Source of the DNA: Actinoplanes missouriensis 431
Lineage (GTDB): Bacteria > Actinomycetota > Actinomycetes > Mycobacteriales > Micromonosporaceae
Assembly (NCBI RefSeq): GCF_000284295.1
Contig: NC_017093.1
Span: 5,270,001-5,334,000 of the forward strand
Direction: 5' to 3'
DNA length: 64,000 nucleotides
Made by a program: the position numbers and the translations under genes. The notes beneath the pieces were generated by a model, which ran no database searches, was not told the origin of the DNA, and saw nothing but the letters and a program-made list of their open reading frames with translations. Each line of letters starts with the position of its first letter. Positions within the stretch are counted from its first letter, which is position 1. Shown in pieces: positions 1 to 7,282 of the stretch.

Positions 1-29
1 ACGGACGGCCACGTGCGCCGCTGACGACA

Positions 30-62
30 CGCGCCGCGCCGGATGCTGCTCGGCGCGGCGCG
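30..62 (-). terminator. GC hairpin after the L,D-transpeptidase gene
   Basis: A perfect 12-bp inverted repeat (arms CGCGCCGCGCCG and its complement, 9-nt loop) lies immediately beyond the stop codon of the minus-strand gene that ends at 64. There is no T-tract, which is common for actinobacterial terminators. Its role as a terminator is inferred. Confidence 0.6.
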
Positions 63-63
63 C

Positions 64-1308
64 CTAGTCCCGGCCGTACCTGTCGAAGGAGACCGTCCAG
101 TCGCCGAGGCCGTTCCAGATGGGCAGCTCGCGCGGGGTGTTCTTCACGTCGACGATGTCGCCGAGGATGAAGTTGTTGTAGACCCACTTGGCGTCGGCGG
201 TGCTGAGGTTGATGCAGCCGTGCGACAGGTTCGCCCGGCCCAGCGAGCCGTTCCAGGGCGCGGCGTGCAGGTACTCGCCGGAGTAGCTGATCCGGGTGCA
301 GAACTCGATGTTCTCCGACACGTAGTAGTTCGGGTCGTTCTTGTCGGTGACGCCGTAGCTGGCGGAGCTCATCGTGTGCTTGCGCTTCTTGCCGAGGACG
401 ACGTGCGGGCCGCCGGCGGTCCAGTAGCTGACCTTCTGGCCGTTCGCGCCGGTCGTGCCGCCGCCCTTGCCGAGGCTGCTCTTCATCGTGCGGACCAGCT
501 TGCCGTCGATGTAGACCTTGGTCATGTGGGTCCGGTTGTCGCTGATCGCGATCAACTCTCGGCCGATCTTGAACGAGGTCGAGACGTTCTTCGACCCGTA
601 CGTCTTCTTGCCCAGTTTCTGGCCGAACGCGTTGACGCTGACCTTGATCCGGGTGCCGGCCGCCCAGTATTTCGCCGGGCGCCAGTGGACGGTCCGGTCG
701 TCCTTCCAGTAGAACTTGCCCTCGACCGACGGCGAGGTGGTGATCTCGATGGCCTTCTCCGCCGCCGCTTTGTTGACCGCGCGGCTGAACGCCACGATCA
801 CCGGCTGGCCGACGCCGTAGGTCTTGCCCTCCTGGAGCGCGACCATCGCGTTGGCCTGGAACGTCACCTTCGCGACGGCCTCCGGCTTCAGCGTGGTGAA
901 GGTGAACTCCTTGGTGGTGGTCACGCCCAGGCCGTCGGCGGCCTCCGCGGTCACCTTGTACTTCTTGCCGTAGGCCAGGTCGCTCGTCGACTTCCAGGAG
1001 CCGTCGCTCTGCATCTCGCCGTCGACCTTCGCCTTGGCGGCGGTGACCTTGACCGACTTCAGCGTGCCGTCCTGGACCGTGACCACGATCGGCTTCAGCG
1101 GGGAGACCTCGGTGGCGCCGGTCTCCGGCGTGACGATCACCGAGACCGGCGTGGCCGTGGCCGCGGCGGGCTGCTCGACGTTCGCCACCGGCTCGACCCA
1201 GGTGGTGCTGCCGGCGCCCGCCGTGCTGCCGCGCGAGGAGCACCCGGCGGCAGCGGCGGCTGCCGCCGCGCCCATCGTGCCGATGATGACCTTACGTCGC
1301 TTGATCAT
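64..1308 (-). CDS. L,D-transpeptidase lipoprotein (YkuD, with Ig-like domains)
   Basis: This is a 414-aa cell-wall enzyme expected to form 3-3 cross-links in peptidoglycan. The chosen start gives MIKRRKV, a hydrophobic Ala stretch and a lipobox ending at Cys23, so the protein should be membrane-anchored outside the cell. An earlier in-frame ATG at 1410 would bury this signal. Residues about 55-250 look like two Ig-like (BIg) domains as in mycobacterial LdtMt2. Residues about 250-390 are the YkuD domain, with the catalytic motif SHGCINLS (Cys365) and an upstream His in HAAPW. The gene is followed by a strong hairpin and appears monocistronic. The family is clear; the cross-link specificity is inferred. 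Confidence 0.92.
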   Translation of the reverse strand: MIKRRKVIIGTMGAAAAAAAAGCSSRGSTAGAGSTTWVEPVANVEQPAAATATPVSVIVTPETGATEVSPLKPIVVTVQDGTLKSVKVTAAKAKVDGEMQSDGSWKSTSDLAYGKKYKVTAEAADGLGVTTTKEFTFTTLKPEAVAKVTFQANAMVALQEGKTYGVGQPVIVAFSRAVNKAAAEKAIEITTSPSVEGKFYWKDDRTVHWRPAKYWAAGTRIKVSVNAFGQKLGKKTYGSKNVSTSFKIGRELIAISDNRTHMTKVYIDGKLVRTMKSSLGKGGGTTGANGQKVSYWTAGGPHVVLGKKRKHTMSSASYGVTDKNDPNYYVSENIEFCTRISYSGEYLHAAPWNGSLGRANLSHGCINLSTADAKWVYNNFILGDIVDVKNTPRELPIWNGLGDWTVSFDRYGRD

Positions 1309-1514
1309 GGCTCTCACATTCGAGGGGGTCCGGCCGGCGCCATCCATGGCTCTCATCTGAAGACGGCCGGCGGGGGTGAAAAGGTTGCCTGCCGCGTCGA
1401 TCAGAACCATGGAGGAGGGTCATCTTGACAGATCTAGATCCTTTCCGGTAGACCGGCCGCCGGCTGTGCTGCTGCTCACCGGCGGCCCACCTGCCACGAT
1501 GCCCGGGCGTACGG

Positions 1515-2219
1515 CTACCAGGGGACCGTCCCGTGCCGGTCGAAGAAGCCGCCGGTCGGGCCGTCCGGGCCGATCGTCGCCATCCGCACCAGGATCTCGG
1601 CGCCCTCCTCGCTGGTCTGCGGCCCGGAGTGCCCGTTCAGGTCGGTGGCGGTGTAACCGGGGTCGACCACGTTGACGCGGATCGCCGGGAACGCCTTCGC
1701 GTACTGCGCGGTCACCATGACCAGGGCGGCCTTCGAGGCGTTGTAGTCGAGGGTGACCACCCGGGACTCGATCCGCTCGGGGTCGGCGCAGACGGCCACC
1801 GATCCGAGACCGCTGCTGACGTTGACGATGACCGGGGAATCGCCGGCGAGCAGCAGCGGGAGGAAGGCGTTGGTCACCCGTACCGGGCCGAAGGTGTTGG
1901 TCTGGAAGGTCTTCTGCAGGTCGTCCCCGGTGATCTCGCCGATCCGCTCCCCCAGCTTGCCGACGCCCGCGATGCCGGCGTTGTTGATCAGTACGTCGAG
2001 GTGGCCGCTCTGCGCCCGGACCAGGTCGGCGGCGGCCGCGACCGAGGCGTCGTCGGTGACGTCGAGCTGGACGAACCGGGCGCCCAGCTTCTCGGCGGCG
2101 ACCCGGCCCCGCCCGGCGTCGCGCGCCGCGGCATAGACGGTGTGCCCGGCGTCGACGAGCCGGCGGGCGGCTTCGAAACCGAGACCCTTGTTGGCTCCGG
2201 TGATCAATGTGATCGTCAT
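1515..2219 (-). CDS. Short-chain dehydrogenase/reductase
   Basis: This 234-aa classical SDR has the cofactor motif TGANKGLG near residue 7, the NNAG motif (LINNAGIAG), the active-site Ser in NVSSGLGS and the catalytic YNASK. The start at 2219 is preferred because AAGGATG lies 8 nt upstream; an ATG at 2228 is also possible. The family uses NAD(P)H on small carbonyl or alcohol substrates, and the substrate cannot be read from sequence. It is divergent from an XRE-family regulator about 100 bp away. Such pairs are common in actinobacteria, so that regulator probably controls this gene. Confidence 0.9.
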   Translation of the reverse strand: MTITLITGANKGLGFEAARRLVDAGHTVYAAARDAGRGRVAAEKLGARFVQLDVTDDASVAAAADLVRAQSGHLDVLINNAGIAGVGKLGERIGEITGDDLQKTFQTNTFGPVRVTNAFLPLLLAGDSPVIVNVSSGLGSVAVCADPERIESRVVTLDYNASKAALVMVTAQYAKAFPAIRVNVVDPGYTATDLNGHSGPQTSEEGAEILVRMATIGPDGPTGGFFDRHGTVPW

Positions 2220-2323
2220 GCGTCTCATCCTTCGCGCGGCGCCGGGCGGCAGACAGTGCCCGGCTCTGCCAGTGGACCGGCAGTACCAGGCTGTCCGCGG
2301 CGGGCGCGGCGATACTGGACGGC

Positions 2324-3169
2324 ATGAGTGGCTCGCGGGAACTGGGCAGGACGCTGCGTGGCTGGCGGGACCGCACGACACCGCAGTCGGCAGGTGTCCC
2401 CGCCGGCGGTGTCCGCCGCGCGGCCGGGCTGCGGCGCGAGGAACTGGCGCAGCTGGCCGGCCTGTCGGTGGACTACATCGTGCGGCTGGAGCAGGGGCGG
2501 GCCACGTCCCCGTCCGCGCAGGTGCTGTCGGCGCTGGCCCGGGCGTTGCGGCTGACCGTGGCCGAGCGCGAGCACCTGTACGTGCTGGCCGGCCAGGTCG
2601 CGCCCGGGCCGGGCCGGATCTCCGCGCACATCCCGCCCGGCGTCCGCCGCCTGATCGACCAGCTCGACGGCGTCGCACTGACCGTCTGTGACGCCGCGTG
2701 GAACATCATCCTGTGGAACCCGCTCGCCGCGGCCCTCACCGGGGACTTCTCCGCGCTGAGCGGGCACGAGCGCAACGTGGCCTGGCGGGAGTTCACCGGC
2801 ATGCCGAGCCGGATCCACTGCACGCCCGAGCAGACCGCGTCGTTCCGGGTGTCGCTGGTGACCGACCTGCGGGCCGCGATCGCCCGGTACCCGTCCGACA
2901 CCGGCCTGCGGGACCTGGTCACCGGGCTACGGGACGCGAGCGCTGACTTCACCCGGCTCTGGGACGGCGGGGCGGTCGGCGTCCACGGCTCGAACAGCAA
3001 GACGGTGCGTCACCCGGAGGCCGGCACGTTCGTGGTCGACTGCGACGTGCTGATGGCCCCGGGCAGCGATGTCAAGATCGTCGCGTACTCGGCGGCGGGC
3101 GGCAGCGACGCGGCGGAGCGGCTCCGGTTGCTGAGCGTGATCGGCACCCAGAGCCTGGCCCACCACTGA
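2324..3169 (+). CDS. XRE-family regulator with MmyB-like ligand domain
   Basis: This is a 281-aa DNA-binding regulator. The N-terminal helix-turn-helix is clear (RREELAQLAGLSVDYIVRLE, residues about 37-56). The C-terminal half (about 105-275) matches the MmyB-like transcription-regulator ligand-binding domain (MLTR), with the characteristic WNPLAAAL segment. It is divergent from an SDR gene, its likely target. Members of this family often respond to small hydrophobic ligands; the ligand here is unknown. Confidence 0.9.
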   Translation: MSGSRELGRTLRGWRDRTTPQSAGVPAGGVRRAAGLRREELAQLAGLSVDYIVRLEQGRATSPSAQVLSALARALRLTVAEREHLYVLAGQVAPGPGRISAHIPPGVRRLIDQLDGVALTVCDAAWNIILWNPLAAALTGDFSALSGHERNVAWREFTGMPSRIHCTPEQTASFRVSLVTDLRAAIARYPSDTGLRDLVTGLRDASADFTRLWDGGAVGVHGSNSKTVRHPEAGTFVVDCDVLMAPGSDVKIVAYSAAGGSDAAERLRLLSVIGTQSLAHH

Positions 3170-3176
3170 GCGCCGG

Positions 3177-3473
3177 TCAGTGGTCCCGGGTCGCCGAACG
3201 GCGGCGGGCGCCCGCGTAGGAGCTGCTCAGCCAGTGCGCCAGGTCGAGCAGGGCGGCGAAACCGACCCAGAACCACTCCCAGCCGACCAGCCCGACACCG
3301 GGCGTGTAGAAGATGACGTAGAGCAGCGTCGCGAACGGGAAGAAGATCAGCCCCAGCAGCGGCCAGATCCACGTGTCGAAGGCGGCGTCGACGAACTTCG
3401 GGCGGACCAGCCAGATGATGAACAGCGCGAACCGGGGGAAGACCCCCGCGAAGATGGCGAACAGGCAACCCAT
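3177..3473 (-). CDS. Small integral membrane protein, unknown function
   Basis: This predicted 98-aa protein has about three hydrophobic segments (residues about 2-20, 30-55 and 60-82) and a short basic tail (AGARRRSATRD). The start at 3473 (MGCLFAIFAG) has GGAG 9 nt upstream and begins straight in a membrane helix. It resembles the small two- to three-helix membrane proteins common in actinobacteria. It converges with the XRE gene, leaving only a 7-bp gap. No function is assigned. Confidence 0.75.
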   Translation of the reverse strand: MGCLFAIFAGVFPRFALFIIWLVRPKFVDAAFDTWIWPLLGLIFFPFATLLYVIFYTPGVGLVGWEWFWVGFAALLDLAHWLSSSYAGARRRSATRDH

Positions 3474-3549
3474 CGGCACTCCGTCCCGGCTCTGTCGGTG
3501 ATGCCAGCAGCATGCGGCGATCACCGGGCGAGCCGCATCATGCGCAGCG

Positions 3550-3580
3550 GATGAGTGGCCCCCGGCGGAGGCCACCCATC
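3550..3580 (-). terminator. Hairpin after the S8 protease gene
   Basis: An 11-bp inverted repeat (GATGAGTGGCC against GGCCACCCATC, one mismatch, 9-nt loop) lies 8 nt beyond the stop of the protease gene. It is a likely intrinsic terminator for the three-gene protease unit. Confidence 0.55.
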
Positions 3581-3588
3581 GTTGCTGC

Positions 3589-5157
3589 TCAGCGACCCGA
3601 ACAGGCCGCTCCGGCGAGCCGCACGGCGGTGCCGGCGTTGAGCCGTCCGTAGCCGTACCACGGGCTGTGGCCGGTCGCGGAGTAGGCGCCGCCCTCCGGG
3701 TCGATCCGGTCGCACGAGTCGCGCAGCACCGTCGTCGCCTCGGACCGGCTCAACCCGGGATGGCAGGCCAGGACCAGCGCGGCCACGCCGGCCGCGCCCG
3801 GGCAGGCGCTCGACGTCCCGCCGAAGGACTCGGTGTACTCACCGATGTGATAGCCGGCCGGGCCGCTGACGTCGGTGGTCCAGATACCGGGCGTCAGCGG
3901 TTCCGGCCGGCCCTCCGCGGCGAACGCCATGTCGCTGCTCGGGAACGCGCAGAAGATCGCGTCACCCATGTCGCTGTAGACGCTGCGGCGACTCCGGTCG
4001 TTGCACGCCGCCACCGCGAGGACCGCCGGATGGCTCGCGTACCCGTCGAGGTCCACGCTCTCGTTGCCGTTGCCGGCCGCGAAGAAGACCAGGCAGCCCT
4101 TGCCGCCCCGGCCGTGGGTCACCGCGTAGTCGATGGCCAGCCGGGTGCTGTCCGGCAGCGGCACGGCCACGGCGTGCCGCGGATCGTCCGGATCCCACCA
4201 GGCGCCGTCCGCCGGTCCCCAGCTGCACGAGATCACGTCGGCGCCGTGCCTGGCCGCCCAGTAGAAGGCGTCGGCCTCCTGCTGCGAGCCGAGCTGGGAG
4301 ATCATCCGGATCGGCATCAGGCGAGCCTCGGGCGCCACCCCGCTGGCGCCCGCGGCACCGTCGGCGCAGGCCACGCCGGCGCAGGCGGTGCCGTGGTCCT
4401 CCCCGGCCGCGGGCCGCGGATCGGCGTCGCCGCCGGTGAGGTCGCGGGGCGCCACCACCTTGCCGGGTGACATGAACTCCTCGTGGTCGATGTCGATGCC
4501 GGTGTCGATGACCGCGATCGTCACGTTCCGGCCTCGGCTCGTGGCGTGGGCGGCGGCGACGTTCGCCGAGGCGTCGACCGGCCGCCCGTCGATGATCGTG
4601 GCGGCCAGATGCCATTGCTCCGGCGCGATCGCCCGCCGGCCGAGCTCACGGACGACCTCGGGATGGGCGAACTGGACCTCCGGCCGGTCGAGCAGGTCCC
4701 GGGCGAGCCCGAAGACCGCCTGCCCGGTTCCCTCCGGCGCCGCCACGAAGTAGGCGTTCCGGGCGTACCCCGGCAGGCTCTTGATCCTCAGACCCGCCTC
4801 GTCGAGGAGCCTGCGGCAGTCAGCGGCCGGGATCCGGTCCTCGAACTTCACGAACAGGTTCTCGGTGTAGAGCACCGGCTCGCCGGAGCGGCCGTCGACG
4901 AGGACCCGGCCGGCGAACCGGACGTCCGGCGCGGTCCGCAGGCTCGCCGTGATCCGGGTGGCCGCCTCGGTGGCCGCCGTCGTGCCCGGTTCCCGCGTCC
5001 GGTACACCGTGACGCCGGCCTCCGGGAACGACAGGATCGGGTCCCAGCCGTCCACCATGATCGGCCGGCGGCTGCGCGTCCGGACCACCATCAGATCAAG
5101 ATCAAGATCAAGATGGTACGTGTCTCCGTGCTTACCGCCATATGTCAGTGCGCGCAT
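3589..5157 (-). CDS. Subtilisin-like serine protease (peptidase S8)
   Basis: This 522-aa protein has a complete S8 catalytic set: Asp218 (AVIDTGID), His255 (EDHGTACAG), oxyanion Asn363 (AAGNGN) and Ser449 (GGTSSACPG). Residues 1-200 form a long N-terminal region unlike the usual propeptide and no signal peptide is visible, so export is unproven. Three perfect copies of the hexamer atcaag (5095-5112) encode LDLDLD near the N-terminus. The ATG has GGAG 8 nt upstream. It lies 45 nt downstream of a secreted trypsin-like protease gene on the same strand and is probably co-transcribed with it. Confidence 0.92.
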   Translation of the reverse strand: MRALTYGGKHGDTYHLDLDLDLMVVRTRSRRPIMVDGWDPILSFPEAGVTVYRTREPGTTAATEAATRITASLRTAPDVRFAGRVLVDGRSGEPVLYTENLFVKFEDRIPAADCRRLLDEAGLRIKSLPGYARNAYFVAAPEGTGQAVFGLARDLLDRPEVQFAHPEVVRELGRRAIAPEQWHLAATIIDGRPVDASANVAAAHATSRGRNVTIAVIDTGIDIDHEEFMSPGKVVAPRDLTGGDADPRPAAGEDHGTACAGVACADGAAGASGVAPEARLMPIRMISQLGSQQEADAFYWAARHGADVISCSWGPADGAWWDPDDPRHAVAVPLPDSTRLAIDYAVTHGRGGKGCLVFFAAGNGNESVDLDGYASHPAVLAVAACNDRSRRSVYSDMGDAIFCAFPSSDMAFAAEGRPEPLTPGIWTTDVSGPAGYHIGEYTESFGGTSSACPGAAGVAALVLACHPGLSRSEATTVLRDSCDRIDPEGGAYSATGHSPWYGYGRLNAGTAVRLAGAACSGR

Positions 5158-5202
5158 TGTCCACTCCCCTCGGTGGTGATGTCGTCGTCAGGACGCCGGC
5201 GC

Positions 5203-6174
5203 TCACGCGGGCGACAGCCGTTCGGCGTAGGTGAAGAGGTTCTCGATGTCGTTGTCGAAGTACGGCCCGTCCATCTGGCGGGCGTCGCCGTCCCGGTGGC
5301 TGACGACGCTGTTGACGTAACCCAGGCCGGTGCCGCCGTTGTAGTCCCGCAGCCAGGGACCGCCGCTCGATCCGCCGGTCATCGCGCACCAGGCGCGGAC
5401 CTGCCGGCCACCGGCGTGCCAGGTGCGGCTCTGGCAGGAGTACTGGACGTCGCCGGGGTATCCGTCAGCCGGGTAGCCCAGGATCGTGACGTCGACGGCG
5501 TAGCCCCAGTTCCACTGCAGACCCATGCCGCCGACCGTGTCGACGACCTTGGCGCCGTAGACGCCGCCGTTGTGCATCACGGCGATCGCCATGTCCTCGT
5601 CCGGGTTGCCGTCCGCGATCCACGCGGCGTTCGCGGTCAAATACGATGCGACGAACCGCCCGTACGGCTCGACGCCGTGCCGCAGGGCCGGCACGAACAT
5701 GATGTCGGCGTACCAGCGGCCACCCGCGCCGCCGTGCAGGCAGTGACCGGCGGTGATGATCAGGCGCTTCGAGGCGCTGTTGAGGGCGCTGGCCGAGCAC
5801 ACCCGCGGGCCGGCCGGCGTGGTCATGTAGACCTTGCCGACCGCCGCCGCCTGATCGACCACCCGGTTGCGGTTACGGGGCGCGGCCGGCGCCACGCTGC
5901 CCCTCGTGCCGGTGGGTTTCGCGCGGCGTTTCCGGCCGGGATCGCGGTCCCGGTGGAGATCCAGACTGACGGCCGAGGCCATCCGTTCCGGCGTCCAGAA
6001 CGCGGTCACCGCGGAGACGTCGGAGGCGTTTCGGACCGCCCGCCCCGAGCTGGTCACGGCGACGGTGCCGACGCTCCCGGACGGCGGTGGCTCCGCCCCG
6101 GCGGGCGGGGTGCCGGTCGCGGCCAGGCCGAGGGTCAGGCCGGCGGCGATCAGGGAAGAGACGAGGTGACGCAT
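5203..6174 (-). CDS. Secreted trypsin-like serine protease (V8/glutamyl endopeptidase type)
   Basis: This 323-aa protein has a typical Sec signal peptide (residues 1-27, ending near PAGA-EP). Residues about 30-105 form a pro-region rich in Arg near its end, which suggests proteolytic activation. The catalytic triad is visible: His144 (TAGHCLHG), Asp194 (PDEDMAIAVM) and Ser270 (MTGGSSGGPW). The fold matches chymotrypsin-like extracellular proteases of the S1/V8 group common in actinomycetes. Its 5' end overlaps the upstream small gene by 25 bp and an S8 protease follows. Confidence 0.9.
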   Translation of the reverse strand: MRHLVSSLIAAGLTLGLAATGTPPAGAEPPPSGSVGTVAVTSSGRAVRNASDVSAVTAFWTPERMASAVSLDLHRDRDPGRKRRAKPTGTRGSVAPAAPRNRNRVVDQAAAVGKVYMTTPAGPRVCSASALNSASKRLIITAGHCLHGGAGGRWYADIMFVPALRHGVEPYGRFVASYLTANAAWIADGNPDEDMAIAVMHNGGVYGAKVVDTVGGMGLQWNWGYAVDVTILGYPADGYPGDVQYSCQSRTWHAGGRQVRAWCAMTGGSSGGPWLRDYNGGTGLGYVNSVVSHRDGDARQMDGPYFDNDIENLFTYAERLSPA

Positions 6175-6479
6175 GGGGAACCTCCCGGTGTAGTGGTGGT
6201 GGCGGCCGATACCGGTGCTTCGGGCGGTATTCGCGGCCAGGTCGGACAGACCTCACGGATCACGCCGCGTGCCCAGCGCATGCGCAGCGCGGCGCTCTCC
6301 TGGTTCTCGCCGTAGGCGCCGGCCATCGCGCCGGCGCATCCGCGAGTGCCGCCGTGCCGGCGCACCGCATCGCTGATGGCCCTGGTCACGGTGGTGCGGT
6401 CGGGGTGGGAGCCGGTGGGCAGGCTGCTGGCGAAGAGCGCCTCGCACCGGGCCGTCTCGAGGATCGTGTGGCAACTCAT
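6150..6479 (-). CDS. Conserved actinobacterial small protein, unknown function
   Basis: This 109-aa protein has a conserved-looking core, CEALFASSLPTGS, then a helical stretch ending RMRWARGVI. I recognise this pattern from short uncharacterised proteins widespread in Streptomyces and relatives. The tail after about residue 75 is low in conservation and overlaps the start of the trypsin-like protease gene by 25 bp in another frame. The overlap suggests translational coupling and membership in the protease operon. No function can be assigned. Confidence 0.65.
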   Translation of the reverse strand: MSCHTILETARCEALFASSLPTGSHPDRTTVTRAISDAVRRHGGTRGCAGAMAGAYGENQESAALRMRWARGVIREVCPTWPRIPPEAPVSAATTTTPGGSPCVTSSLP

Positions 6480-6566
6480 GCCACTGACTGTCGGTGAGCG
6501 GGAGTCCCGCTGATCAGTGGCGAGGATCCCGGGCGGGCGGGCAGATCCGGACTCCGTGTCCCGTCG

Positions 6567-6614
6567 CTCGGCCCGTCTCTCGGCCCGTCTCTCGGCCCGT
6601 CTCTCGGCCCGTCT
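6567..6614. repeat. 12-bp tandem repeat, four perfect copies
   Basis: Four contiguous copies of ctcggcccgtct occur, flanked by degenerate half-copies. The array starts 9 nt past the stop codon of the response regulator gene, so it would lie in its 3' untranslated region. It is not dyad-symmetric and so is not a simple terminator. Confidence 0.9.
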
Positions 6615-6623
6615 TTCGTCCTA

Positions 6624-7280
6624 TCAGGAGGCGGGTGGGATGCCCGCCTCCCGGGCGAGCAGCGCCGCCCGTACCCGATCGGGCACGCCGATCTTGAGGA
6701 AGAGGTCGCTCATCTGGTTGCGCACGGTCTTGTCGGCGATGCCGAGCCGCCGGGCGATGTACGCGTTGTCGTGACCGGCCGCGAGGTGCGCCATCAGTTC
6801 CAGCTCCCGCGGCGTCAAGGTGTCCAGCGGCGGCGGCAGTGTCCGGGCCGGCGAGTCGATCCCGTGCAGCACCGCCGCACCGATCCGCGGGCCGAGCGTG
6901 AACCCGCCGGCCGCCGCCGACCGGAGCGCGGCGAGCACCTGGTCCGGGTCCTGCTCCTTGAGGAGGTAGCCGTGCACGCCGCTGCGCAGCGCACCCCGTA
7001 CCGTCTCGTCGTCGTCGGCCATGGTGAGCACGACGATGCGCACCTCCGGACGGATCCGCAGCATCTGCCGGGCGACCTCCAGCCCGCCGATGTCCGGCAG
7101 GCGCAGATCGAGGGCGACCACGTCGACGGCGGTGCCGGTGACGGCCTGCAGCGCCTCGGCGCCGGTGGTCGCCTCGTGCACCGCGCTGACCCAGTCGGTG
7201 TAGCTGAGCAGCGTGGTCAGCCCTCGACGGAAGACCGGATGGTCGTCGACAACGAGCACCTCGTACCGATGCGGTTCCAC
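6624..7280 (-). CDS. NarL/LuxR-family response regulator
   Basis: This 218-aa regulator has a receiver domain (residues about 5-125) with the acidic pair VVDD and the phospho-acceptor Asp in VVALDLRLPD. It also has a C-terminal LuxR-type HTH (LTPRELELMAHLAAGHDNAYIARRL). It is the partner of the kinase immediately upstream: the kinase stop and this GTG start are 2 nt apart, so the pair is translationally coupled. The GTG at 7280 was chosen because it follows a GAGGTGA sequence and begins just before the receiver domain. Targets are unknown. Confidence 0.9.
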   Translation of the reverse strand: MEPHRYEVLVVDDHPVFRRGLTTLLSYTDWVSAVHEATTGAEALQAVTGTAVDVVALDLRLPDIGGLEVARQMLRIRPEVRIVVLTMADDDETVRGALRSGVHGYLLKEQDPDQVLAALRSAAAGGFTLGPRIGAAVLHGIDSPARTLPPPLDTLTPRELELMAHLAAGHDNAYIARRLGIADKTVRNQMSDLFLKIGVPDRVRAALLAREAGIPPAS

Positions 7281-7282
7281 CG

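Noticed and set aside
4483..6315. 610-codon plus-strand frame over the protease genes
   Set aside because: It lies opposite two proteases with intact catalytic triads and signal peptide, and has no recognisable domain.
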